From Gnomoniopsis sp. IMI 355080 (lineage: Eukaryota > Ascomycota > Sordariomycetes > Diaporthales > Gnomoniaceae), in contig JAPEVC010000101.1 in assembly GCA_027946555.1 (NCBI GenBank), forward strand, positions 1 to 64,000: a stretch of 64,000 bases of DNA, read 5' to 3'. The notes under the pieces were generated by a model. The model worked only from the letters and a program-made list of their open reading frames with translations. It was not told the DNA's origin and made no database searches. The position numbers and the translations under genes were made by a program. Shown here piece by piece: positions 45,496-55,735 of this stretch. Positions within the stretch are counted from its first letter, which is position 1. Each line of letters starts with the position of its first letter.

Positions 45496-46555
45496 TCAAA
45501 GAATCGCATATGCCGCTGCATAACTCACACTCGAATCACCAACGCTCTCCACCAAACTACTTCGCTCGTACCGTACAAACGTAAACTTGCCTTTGTCCGC
45601 ACTTACCTCGCCGCCTGCCGCCACTTCGAGTGCAGCCATCGTCACGCCGATCGGGTGCCGACCACAAACGGTATTGCCCGTCACGGCCAAATTGTCCACG
45701 AAATTGTCGTGTTTCCCCGACGCCACCGCATCCATGGCCAGCTGGTCCAGCACGCGGATGCCCTCATGAATAGGCGTCGGCAGTGAATTCTGCCGCTTGA
45801 CCGACTGCAGCTCGTCCAGTCTGTCTGCGGCGGGGACGTAGGCCGTATACCGGAACCGTGTACCCCAGTGACAAAAGTCCGAAGATACGATGAAAGCGTT
45901 GTCCGGATCTTGCAAATATGGCGCCAGTAATGTACCAAAGGCCTTCTCCTTGGGCCCATCGTTGTCGCCGATAAGGATGGGGACGATTTTGACAGACCAT
46001 TTGCTGCTGTCTTTGCCATGTGTCTGCTCCAGCCGCTTCCAGAGGTAAGGAAGGTGCATCTCGAGCGAGTGCTCGTCCTCATCGCGCTGCCTGGGGATGT
46101 CGGAGAACTTGCCCGTGTCGCGGAGGGCTTGGATGACCTCGGCATCGACAGGCAGGTCACCAAAGGGGGTCTCGTAGGCGGCAAAGGTAGTAAGAGCGCT
46201 GCCAGCTAGATAGTAGGCATGGGCAGGACCCAGAACAAAAACACGTTTGGCTGAAGCCAAGTCGATGGACTTGTAGGCCCAGGCGGCGCAGGGCCCCGAG
46301 TACGAGTAGCCGGCATGTCTGCGGGGATGTTTCCGGTCAGCCAGAACCAAACCCACTTAGATGAAAGCAGAAGGGGTGGGCCAAAGTATCGTACGGTGCA
46401 ATGATGACTCTTGCTTTGGTAATTGGCAGCTCTTTGCCGTCTACGGTGGTGGGCACCTTGTCTAGGAACTCGTCCAGCTGCCGTGAGAGGATATCCGCCC
46501 TGCCCTCGTACCAGCTGCCTGCGTGGGTCGCCTCGCGAGTTCCTGACTGTGGCAT
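45496..46555 (-). CDS. mho1: Memo-like protein (Mho1 family)
   Basis: Exons 46555-46395 and 46318-45496 (GT-AG intron 76 bases) give 327 residues. A cytosolic protein of the Memo family, related to non-haem iron dioxygenases, found from archaea to animals. The start MPQSGTREATHAGSWY is typical. The three metal-site positions are visible as PHAGYSYSG (His, created by splicing CC|A), GPAHAYYL (His) and NTVCGRHPIG (Cys). SDFCHWG is a further family hallmark. The yeast homologue is Mho1 (YJR008W); the precise enzymatic role is not settled. Length is normal. The antisense 117-residue frame is a shadow. Confidence 0.92.
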
Positions 46556-47297
46556 GTTGCGGATGGGACCGAGGAAGATAGTTCTTGTACGACTGTGGAG
46601 TAAGGAGTATCTTGATAAACCTTTTGACACTTTCTCAAGATCTTGAATTTAATGAAGCTGTCTCGAGGGTTCACCATTACCCCGCGGCCGCACGAAGCTG
46701 GAGTAAGGTGCAGCAGGGGTTATAGGCGGGAGGAGCTGGGTCGCACTGCTAATGATGACATTGGCTCCACTGATCAGGGGTCTGCCTGTCAATGAAAATC
46801 CGGGGCATCTAAATCTAGCGAGACTTTGTCGATGTATTCATGTTAAGCCTCTCTCAATCATAGCATGTTTGAAAGTGTTTGGCTATACGGATGGTAATAT
46901 TTACAATCACCTATTTGAAAATTGGTGTATAAATCTACGCCTCCACGGAGCACAATCAGCTATATGCACCCTCTGCCCAACATATTCCTTCCAGGCCTCA
47001 AGACAGGCAGATCCTGTGGTTTGGTATACATGTTGGTCTCTGTCCTAAACGTGCTAACCTCATGGTCACTGAAACAACTCGTCTTATTCCCAGGACAGTG
47101 AATTGATACAACAATTGTTGATTTGTTCTAAATCTCGCTTTGTAAACCATTCCTTATCCCATAATATACAAGCCACCCAACAAGTTGAACGCCTCCATCA
47201 ATGCCTGCCAACACCCAAAAGCAAGAGAATGCAATTCCTTTCAAGCACATATCCCGAGCACAAATTTACGCTTTCATTTACCAGACAATCATTCCGA
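46556..47297. other. Intergenic, no gene seen
   Basis: Promoter of the Memo-like gene and 3' flank of the next leftward gene. AT-richer around 46860-47160. Short frames only. Confidence 0.55.
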
Positions 47298-48133
47298 TCA
47301 ACACGCAGTCACGCCTCCAGAAGTCCAACCAACGCCTCCCACCCATTTCTTGATCTTCTCCTTGCCCACACGGTCCCGACCTGCGCAATTTAGACACTGC
47401 CTCTGCTCTCCCAGATTGCTGACTGAACATGAGAAGCACACGGCGCGGGAGCATGCACTGCAGACGTTAATGTACGTCTCAAAGCCATAGCCATCGTCCA
47501 TCATGGTGTCCTCCTCACTCAGTCCGACTCCACAGTCCTCGCACGAGGTAGGGCGATTAACCATATCGATGCAAGGCGCAGACGCCATCGACACGGCCGA
47601 AGATGGTGTTGGGGAATGTGACGAAGAGGGCTGATTTCTGGGAAGCTTCCAGAAGTTGTGCAGCGAGGGCTGATTCTGAGTCGGCGCCTGTGGTGGTGGC
47701 ATCGAGGGCATCGAGGCGGTGGAGGCGGGTGGAGAGAAGACATGGTGTGGTTGTTGAGGTTGTTGCTGAGCTTGGTAGAGCATCTTGAGGGTGTTTTCTA
47801 CAGGGTCACGCCACGGTGAGCGGATGCCATGCTTAGAGGAGTATTGGACACCAGGTTGGCGTGCAACTTACGGTGGACTTCCTGATCCGAAGGGCGGCCG
47901 TTCCGGTGACGTTTGAATGTCCGGCTGGGTAGGTGTGAGGGTGTGCAGGACCGGCTCCTATTTTGCGAGTTGGGAGAGAAGGCGGAGATGTGAGAGGGAG
48001 AGATTGGACTGCAGGACTCGGTATCCATCATCATAACATCGCCGTGGTCCGACCGCATGGGAGACGAGTAGTCGACGCCTCCACTGCCAAAGCAGGAGAG
48101 CTCATCCTCGGACCGCTTGCGCTTTAGGAGCAT
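47298..48133 (-). CDS. CxxC-rich unknown protein with basic N terminus
   Basis: Exons 48133-47872 and 47797-47298 (GT-AG intron 74 bases) give 253 residues. The N terminus MLLKRKRSEDELSCF is basic with a nuclear-signal look, and a Ser/Pro-rich disordered stretch containing RTFKRHRNGRPSD follows. The splice joins EVH to QNTLKMLYQAQQQPQQP. The C-terminal 75 residues are the ordered part, with paired cysteines: SCEDCGVGL, NVCSACSRAVCFSCSVSN and QCLNCAGRD, consistent with two zinc sites. The layout (disordered, then a C-terminal treble-clef-like Cys block) suggests a nuclear regulatory protein. I do not recognise a named family. A second - strand frame within exon 2 is an out-of-phase shadow. Confidence 0.72.
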
Positions 48134-48581
48134 CGTAACTGATGACGATGTTGTGGCGCTATGCGCTGTCAGATACTCAATCAGGTGAAATGAGGGAAGC
48201 AGATTCTCCAGTGAAATGTAGTGAAGGGTAGGACTGCTGGTCTAGAGGTGTCGCGTGCTAATCTGTAGAGTTCGAAGGTTGTGAGAAAGGCTGGAGAGCA
48301 GAGGAAAACGCTCGGCGCTGTTGTGATGCTCCGATGCGGTTGGAGTTCCGAGTGGCTGGGCCGGGATTGGTACTTATGACCGTGCAGCAGCTGGAACGCG
48401 CCTGGAAAAGTCAATCTACGCGGTCCCGTCGTGTTCACAGGGGTGACGGATGCAAAGCACGCTCCTCCGGGCCCTGTACGTACCTACTGTGGGGTCGCGA
48501 TCTCGGGTGCTGCCGAGCTACCTTAGCTTCCAAGGTTTGGAACATCAAAAGCTGAATTGGCCTCCTGTCTGTAAACCCTGC
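48134..48581. other. Intergenic, no gene seen
   Basis: Promoter of the CxxC protein gene and 3' flank of the oxidoreductase gene. Confidence 0.6.
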
Positions 48582-49764
48582 TCAAATAAACTTAACAACC
48601 AACTGCCCCGTCTTTCCTGTGAGGGTTCTTGCCTGCTCGCAGCCTGTCTTGATGGCCTCGAGATCATCGAATGCGACAATTGTTTGGAACGTCTTTACTT
48701 TGCCTGTGGCCAGTATTTCGCCGGCCTTTTCCAGATCCTCCCTGATGCCCGCATCCCCAGATACAAACTTCATCTTGATGTTCGTACCGAACAGCTTCCA
48801 CTTGTAATACAACTGGGCCAGCGCCAGCAGCCATTTGACCCAGAACGGTACCATACCAGCGCCCATCATCTGCTCAAATATATCGGGCGTCGGTATCCCC
48901 AATATGGACGCAATCACGCCGCCTTGCTTCATAAGTGGCAGGTAACTCATCACGTCGAACCGCGAATTATAGAGAAAGTCCACCTTTTCCTTCCCGACTA
49001 CCGAGACGAGATTCTGTGTCTGGTAATCAACCACCTGGTCAAAGACACCCGGTAGATACTGGTCAACCCGCGGCACCTTGGCCGTTGACACCGTTGTGAT
49101 GACCTTCTCGGCCCCCATCACATTCTTCGCATACTGCGCCGCAATAGATGTCGACGCCCCCAAACCCGCAGTCACTAGTACCGTTTTGCCCTCCAGCGTT
49201 CGATCTGGAAATGCCTCAGGGTTTAAGCTCATACATGCCCGTGTGAACTGGATAGCCGTCACCAAATTGCTCAGACCTGCTGCCGCCTCTTCAAACGACA
49301 GCTGCGAGGGCTTGATGAGCAATAGGTCGGCTGTCGTTACCGCGTACTCGGCGCACCACCCACTCGCCCCGTCCGCATAGTACTTGGCCATGGGCTGTTT
49401 GAGGCCCATACCGTATACTGCATCTCCCACCCGGAAAGACTGGACGCCGGTGCCAACTCCGGCCACGACGCCTGATCCCATGCGACCCAAGATCATGGGA
49501 AAACTGTAAAAGGGATCAGTAGTGTTGTTTCATACGTGTGTTTGACTCATGAATAAATTGACAGGACCTTGTCTTGGTGATGACACGAAAACTTCCGGCC
49601 GCTGTTTGTACATCTCCAGCGGACAATCCTGAAGCGTGCATCCGAACCAGGACTTCGTCCGGAGCCTTGATCTCAGGGACCGGGACTCGCAGTACTTCGT
49701 AGCCTTCCGGCTTGGTGTATTTGCGTGCCGCGAGGGCACGCATCGTGTTCGGTAGCCGGTCCAT
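48582..49764 (-). CDS. MDR-family NAD(P)H-dependent oxidoreductase (quinone-reductase-like)
   Basis: Exons 49764-49568 and 49503-48582 (GT-AG intron 64 bases) give 372 residues. A medium-chain dehydrogenase/reductase: the N-terminal GroES-like fold starts MRALAARKYTKPEGYEVLRVP and includes ASGLSAGDVQTAAGSF. The splice joins KT to SFPMILGRMGSGVV, the usual position. The Rossmann segment KTVLVTAGLGASTSIAAQYAK has a degenerate AGLGAS glycine pattern. The catalytic and structural zinc cysteines of alcohol dehydrogenases are absent, so it belongs to the zinc-independent quinone-oxidoreductase side. An in-frame second ATG gives MRALAARK six residues on. The substrate is not evident. The + strand frame at 48450-49055 is a shadow. 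Confidence 0.87.
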
Positions 49765-50415
49765 CTTGTGAGTATTTGTTTTCGCTTTGTGTCATCCCCT
49801 CTGAAAGCGCACTGCACGGCGTATATATATGATAAGTGTTGCGTGCTTGCCAGGTAAGGCGTTTTCCGGGTAGCTTCATTGCTGCGCCGTGTGTTGGCAT
49901 GTATCACGAATTACAATTTGTAAGCCGGAGCTCAAGATGACCCGTTATTCAGATCTCGAAAGTTCTTCTCTGACTGGAATACACTCATACACAGAATCCG
50001 GCTTATCTTGTCTGTAATGCTATATTTGACAATGTTTGAACAAGCACTGTATCGAAACCTGGAATACGCAGCAGGATCAGGAAAGGCATCGTAACGTCCT
50101 ACATTCAGGCTAGTAAGCTATAATAGAGAGACAGCTCATCGTTTTCGGATCATAAAATAAGACAAGCCGTAGCAAATGAAAATATAACCTGCTACTGGAT
50201 GACTTCGATATCCTACCTCCCTCTCGTTATTTTCCGGGGTATCACGTGGGATTCAATAGGACCCGCTTTTAACTTCGGCGGCGACCCCGGCAGCTTGGAT
50301 TCCCAATGCCAACAACGACAAGATCCTCAAGCGGCGAGCGTTCAACCCTCCAACCAACCACCCCTCCAACGCCAAACGTGCTATCGAATCCTTTCCTCAG
50401 CGCCAGCTTCTCACA
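49765..50415. other. Divergent promoter region, no gene seen
   Basis: Between the starts of the oxidoreductase and bL36m genes. Short frames only. Confidence 0.6.
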
Positions 50416-50866
50416 ATGTCCTGCCGAGCGAGCATCGCGCGCTGCATGCGCACGACTAGCTCGCTGCCTGAGCTCACGACGAGCCTGCGCGCCCTCGCCC
50501 TCCGGCCAACGACCGCCCTACCCTCAACCCAGACTCGCGCGATATCCTCAATAACAATACCAAAACCAAAACTTACGTCCTTTTCGAACGTCTTACGGCC
50601 CACGGTGGCGGCGTTCATCGAGCAGCGGGCCGTGGGGCAGCAAACTCGAGGAATGAAGGTACTCAGCGCAATCAAGAAGCGGTGCGAGCATTGCAAGGTA
50701 AGAGGACTTTGTGATGAGGCAACAAGCGACTCGGCCTACGAAATTATTCGATTGACATCTTTTGGATTCTTAGATCGTGCGGCGCAAGAAGGGAAAGAGG
50801 CATAATGGTTACCGATATGTCATCTGCAGCGCAAATCCAAGGCATAAGCAACGACAGGGTGCATAG
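50416..50866 (+). CDS. rtc6: Mitochondrial large-subunit ribosomal protein bL36m
   Basis: Exons 50416-50697 and 50774-50866 (GT-AG intron 76 bases) give 124 residues. The first about 85 residues are a long Ser/Thr/Ala/Arg-rich mitochondrial targeting region. The conserved L36 core then begins GMKVLSAIKKRCEHCK, is joined by splicing to IVRRKKGKRHNGYRYVICSANPRHKQRQGA, and ends there. The zinc ligands of the C-type L36 are visible as CEHC, then the later Cys and His (VICSANPRH). Without the splice the frame runs into a degenerate tail, so the intron is well supported. The antisense 215-residue frame covering the 3' end is a shadow. Confidence 0.95.
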
Positions 50867-51906
50867 ACAACGATGGCGCAAGCTGGGGTGTACAAATGGA
50901 TAGACGATGCATCTCTGTTGCATGCTGCACGGGCATCGAGAAAGGAAGCAATGAACCCCGAGGAACGGAGCAGCGAAGCTCGAGCTGTCTACAGCAAGGC
51001 ACAACATGGGAGGAGTGCACATGTGCACAGCTGCGGCGTTCGCTTCTATAGATGCGCATGAGAATCGCGTGAACGTCTGAAGTGGTTTGCTTATATCTAC
51101 ACATAGACGGCGGTAGCGAGGCAGAGATGCTCCGCTGCGACGGTCACATACCGTCAATATATCTCTCCATACTTTCCCATTGTGTCTTGCCAGTTGATAA
51201 AAGGTAGCGGATATGTTGCTAAGACTGTCAGTCTCGTTATCGAGAGGAAAGAGACAATAGACAAAACTCACAACGTCTTGCACGTGGCTGTGCCTTTCAA
51301 ATTCCTGCCGTGCAAAGAGACGCGTCTCATCTCGTGTCTTCGGATCGTTGATTCTGCGAGTGCTGCGAATTATCGTGCGGTAGAAAGACAATACCCGAGC
51401 TCTTGAAAGGAACTAGACGGTTCAGGTCAATCAATATAAGGGATTATAGCCGTCAATCTCAGCAACGAGGGCACGTACATGGTCCAAACTCAGGATTGGC
51501 CCAAGACGGGACCGTGGCCCTTGACTTGAGCTGGTAGCATATTGTCGTACAGCCTGTGGCCAATACAGCACAGTCGCCTTCATTTTCTCAGTCGACTATA
51601 TCACATTCCGCCTCACCACCGCCGATCACAAGTGGTGCATGAGGAACCGAGAGTAGATGGTGACGACTTCAGCATCCATGCTCACAGCGAGAGGCCGGGC
51701 CCGAAAATTCAGGAGGGTACGGCCGCTGCAGCCCCTGCAACGTCATGCATTCCTGGCGCTGGACAATCCTTGTCAGCTTCTTCACAGGCCCCTTCACTCA
51801 ACGCGTCTACTCAAATACTGCGCGTCTTGAAGTTTACATAGGTTATACATTTCTGTTCCCATCCTTTCGAAGTTTTGGCACATGATAAATTGACAGCGCC
51901 GACAAG
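50867..51906. other. Intergenic, no gene seen
   Basis: About 1 kb. Contains only the shadow frame antisense to bL36m and short + strand frames. Confidence 0.55.
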
Positions 51907-52753
51907 ATGACGAGTAAGAAGCAACGTCTTAGGGCAATGGAAGACGCCATCAAAATCACGACCGCAAAGTCAGACGACGACTTCCTCAGCGAATTTGTTG
52001 CCAAGTACATTTACGCTTCTTTCCCCGAGGACGCACAACTGATCTGACACGCTCTTCAGAGACTCAAAAGGATCTTCAAGCTCCTGGGCTCCGACATGGC
52101 ACCACCCTCGCACGGAGGCCGTCTACAGTCTGAGTCTTTGCCAAGCCCAGAACACCAGTGAGGATGACCTCGAGGCGTGTTTCTCCTTGGTCCAAGAGAC
52201 AAGCCAACAAGACTATGCGGCCTCATCGAGAGGCTGGAATCCCAAGTCGAAGCGAAAGGAGATGCGCGAGCCCGACTTACGCTACATCCTCGTCAAGGAC
52301 TCTTCCGGTCAAGTACGCGGCTACATCTCGCTCATGCCAACCATGGAGGAGGGCGAGGCCGTGGTCTACTGCTACGAAATCCATCTGAAGCCGGAACTTC
52401 GCGGCACTGGCTTGGCTGGACTGTTGATGGGTTTCCTGGACGAGGTAGCCAGTAACATCGAGGTCATGGAGAAGGTTATGTTGACTGTCTTCACCTGCAA
52501 CACAAGGGCTGTCAAATTCTACGAACACTGCGGCTTCGAGGTGGACGAAATCTCGCCAAGGCGAAGGAAGTTACGGAACGGAATCGTCAAAGAACCTGAC
52601 TATGTTATCATGAGCAAGCGTGTTGAGCGTTGCCAGAATGGGGCGTTGAATGTCGCTGAGCAGGCAGATTTGACAGCCACTCCACCTGCAAAGATGATGA
52701 AGCATGAAAAGGAAAGCCTTGATGTGGCCAATCAAGCAACGTCAAAGAACTGA
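51907..52753 (+). CDS. naa40: Histone-type N-alpha-acetyltransferase NatD (Naa40)
   Basis: Exons 51907-52004 and 52060-52753 (GT-AG intron 55 bases with CTGAC branch) give 263 residues. A GNAT-fold enzyme that acetylates the N-terminal serine of histones H4 and H2A. Visible are the NatD-specific NTSEDDLEACFSLVQETSQQDY and RGWNPKSKRKEMREPDLRYI, a beta strand VRGYISLMP, YEIHLKPELRGTGLAGLLM (the acetyl-CoA loop is RGTGLAG), TVFTCNTRAVKFYEHCGF and the C-terminal DYVIMSKR. The last 45 residues are a charged, probably disordered tail. The splice restores FVAKDSKGSSSSW. No membrane or signal segment. Confidence 0.92.
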
Positions 52754-53450
52754 TAACTTCGCCCGCATTCCGACACTGGCTCAATTATGGGTCGTAGGGC
52801 AATACTACCACAATGGCCATGATTAGGCCTTTGGAATCCATGCATGGGCAATGCCGATGCTCGCCAGATGTGAGTAGTTTTAATCTCAAGTATGAACTTC
52901 TGAATTCCAACATCTCCTTACCTTTTTCCCATAAGTCAAGGCCATTCTGACCTATAGCAGCCTATACATATCCGAGGAAATACATGAGGCATGTCTTCGG
53001 AGGCCGGGTGACTTAATCTGTCACCATGAAGAGGCTCTGCTTTCCAGATGCGCTTGGTGATGGGCGCCCGCGATCACCTCAAGAGCGACAGTGATATCAA
53101 TTGTAAATAACATCTGAAAGAAGCACCACAAAGGAATTCCTGGTAGATGAAGCAAATCGGCAGAGTCCTAATTTGCCTCCTGTGTAGATTGGATTTGTTC
53201 ACTCTCCTGGCCCGAGTCGTGGTTTACGACATAAATGCTGTTGATCCGTAGGTCACTGAAGATCTTCCATCCTCTGCAATTTATACATCTTCTGGTAATT
53301 TTGCCTGACGTAGCTATGCACCATAATCCAATGTGATTCCCACAATCTACTGGCCCTTTCTTCGTAAAGAGATCAGCTCCTAATCAAGCCAGCTGGGAAA
53401 GACGCTGAAGTCGACCGCATATATCATAAAGCTATACGACGCTGTATTTA
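52754..53450. other. Convergent 3' region, no gene seen
   Basis: Between the stops of the NatD gene and the leftward NmrA-like gene. Nothing recognised. Confidence 0.6.
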
Positions 53451-54593
53451 TCACTCCACTACAGCAGCGAGGCCAAGATGAGGCAGCAATCTGTTGCGTA
53501 CAAAATCCTCGATCCCGTGCAGTTCCACGCCTAGCGCGAGCACGTTCTCATCCGGAATCTCCTTTGTGCCATACATGCCACACTCATTGTAGAGCTGGAA
53601 CATGATATCCCGGTCCGGCCAACCTGTGCCCTCCAGGCGTTTGTAGACAGCCTTTTTGCCGCTCAGCTTCTCCACGCAAGCGAGAATATCATTAGGCGAG
53701 ACCCTTGCGTTTGTACAGTATAGATAAGTATGAGTCAGTTGGGTTTTCTTCTGCTCCCATTGGTCGAATACAGCTTTGGCGATACCAGAGAGATCTTTCT
53801 CTACGAAAAGCATGGCTAGCTTGGTGTCTGGGTTGACGATAGGCTGGTGAAACTCGATGATGTCGGTAGACGCACTGAACTTCATATGGGACCGCAGAAT
53901 CATGTTTTCGTAAAAGTTTCCTGTGTAGAGAAAGCATGCTGGGTAGTTCTTCTCACGTATGTAGTCGTCTACGTGGTATTTGCCTGCGTCGTTAATCAGC
54001 CTGACAGTCCATCTCTAGGTATTCTTCCTAGGTAATCGTTCTTAAGACAATTACGAGGCCTCTGAATGAATACATACCCTCGTAGATTCGTGAGATGAAA
54101 CGTCCTCCCGAGATTTGGCGAGAAGACGGTAAAGTCGACCACAGAAAACATTCCACTCCCGCAGCTATAGCTGCGTCGACAAGATTCTTGCCCTGCTGCT
54201 CCTCACTCGACGGGTCGTCCTTGATCTTGGCTGAAAGACACATGAGTGACCAATTCAGTGATGCCGTGGGAATTAAATACCGTCATAAAAGTTCGTGACC
54301 CCGAAGACGCCCCAGCACCCCTCCAGCGCTTGAGGAAGGCTCGAGGGTATCGTCATGTCTGCCTGCACCACCTCAGCGCCCTTGGTCTGTAGGGTCTTGG
54401 CTGCATCTGAATTTGGATCCCTCGTCACTGCTCTAACATTGTATTCGTTTGAATATTGAAGCAGGAGGTTGGCAACAGAGCCGCCTAAAACAGGGTGCAG
54501 CTATTAGCTTCAAAGGTTTCAGCGAAACGGGCCATGAGTAAGATGCCCACCTTGGTTACCTGTGGCACCAAAGATTGTGATAACCCTCTTCAT
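53451..54593 (-). CDS. NmrA-like NAD(P)-binding protein
   Basis: Exons 54593-54551, 54484-54281, 54230-54078 and 53983-53451 give 310 residues. An atypical short-chain-dehydrogenase fold, as in the nitrogen regulator NmrA and redox sensors of the HSCARG type. The first two exons join to make the dinucleotide loop VITIFGATGNQGGSVANLL. Later conserved words are RAVTRDP, VVQADM, VFGVTNFYD, EEQQGKNLVDAAIAAGVECFLWSTLPS, GKYHVDDYIRE and TGNFYENM. No YxxxK active site is apparent, which fits a regulatory or sensor role more than catalysis. All introns are GT-AG, 50-94 bases. Cytosolic by composition. Confidence 0.9.
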
Positions 54594-55735
54594 GTTTACA
54601 ACTTCATCTGTCTATTGGTCACCAGAGCTCTCTCAAAGCGCGAGATGATGATGAATGGGTGCACGAGGGAGCAAGACATGCGTAGCCCAGAAAACCGCCT
54701 TCCCCACCCGAGCACTCCCCAATCGGCTTCAATATATGCCGCGGTCTCGGCAATGCAATGAAACACATATATACACCACGAAATATTCATGTCCATATAC
54801 CATTACAAAACAAACGGTCTCTGCAGTCAATGTCTTCTACTAGCGAAGAAATCTCGAAGTCTACTTATATGCAATGACTCCAACGCGAACAATACAGAGA
54901 CCAATTTTCGAAGCATCCCAAGATCAACTGGACCGTGTGATCGGTAAGCAATGAGATCAAGATGCGCAATCTTCGACCAACCAATGCCTCGGGCTGATTG
55001 CTGGAAACACACTGTCGGCCGGACTTGATACCCATTTCTGTGTTCTATTCGAGTGACAGCTAGCGTAGGGCATGAGCGAACCCCCCCCCCCCCAGTTCCA
55101 AGGTTGATCCAACTGCGCCGGCATAGCTCGGGGGCGAGATTGTGGGCTACATTCTGGACCTATACGCTGAGGTGACTCGAACAGCCTAAAGCTGAAATTC
55201 TTCATCTTCCCAAAGAGTCATCTAGCCTATCATCTCGAGGGTGAACGGCCGTGGTCTACCTGGACAACAGAGGCTGTGTAAACCAATAGTCGTCCGTCCT
55301 GACTAGGACCCCATGGTGTTGCTGCTAAGTGGGATAACATCGGCCCAACAAGGATCAAAGAGAAATGAGCCGATGAGACCATCTGAACTCTTCTGGGTTG
55401 TCTGCAAGCTCAAGAGCTGGAATCAGCACAGGACTAACAAGGCTGCCTGCCACCGTTGCCAGGCACGTAAGCGCAAGGTGCCACCAGAGCCAGACTGTGC
55501 TTCGCATGGCGGGCTCTCACCAAACCCTCTGCAAGACTTACAGCAGGACTCTCCAATGCCCGAAGTGTGAATGTATGACACAGACATATCGATGTTCGAT
55601 TTGACGTGTGTCCCATACACCGAAAAAATGGTGGCGTGCGCAGTGCTTTTTTTGAGGTGAAGTAGGGCGCGGTGGCAACATCGGATGAAGCTTGCTATGT
55701 AGTTATGTATATTCTGGCCGACCTCACTGATAGCA
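54594..55735. other. Intergenic, with C tract and a possible zinc-cluster remnant
   Basis: About 1.1 kb without a supported gene. An uninterrupted run of 13 C lies at 55081-55093. A short frame near 55440-55500 reads AACHRCQARKRK, recalling the start of a Zn2Cys6 cluster (see findings). Confidence 0.5.

Noticed and set aside
50744..51391. 215-residue - strand open frame
   Set aside because: Overlaps the second exon of bL36m antisense. It is Cys/His/Ser-rich without any domain pattern.
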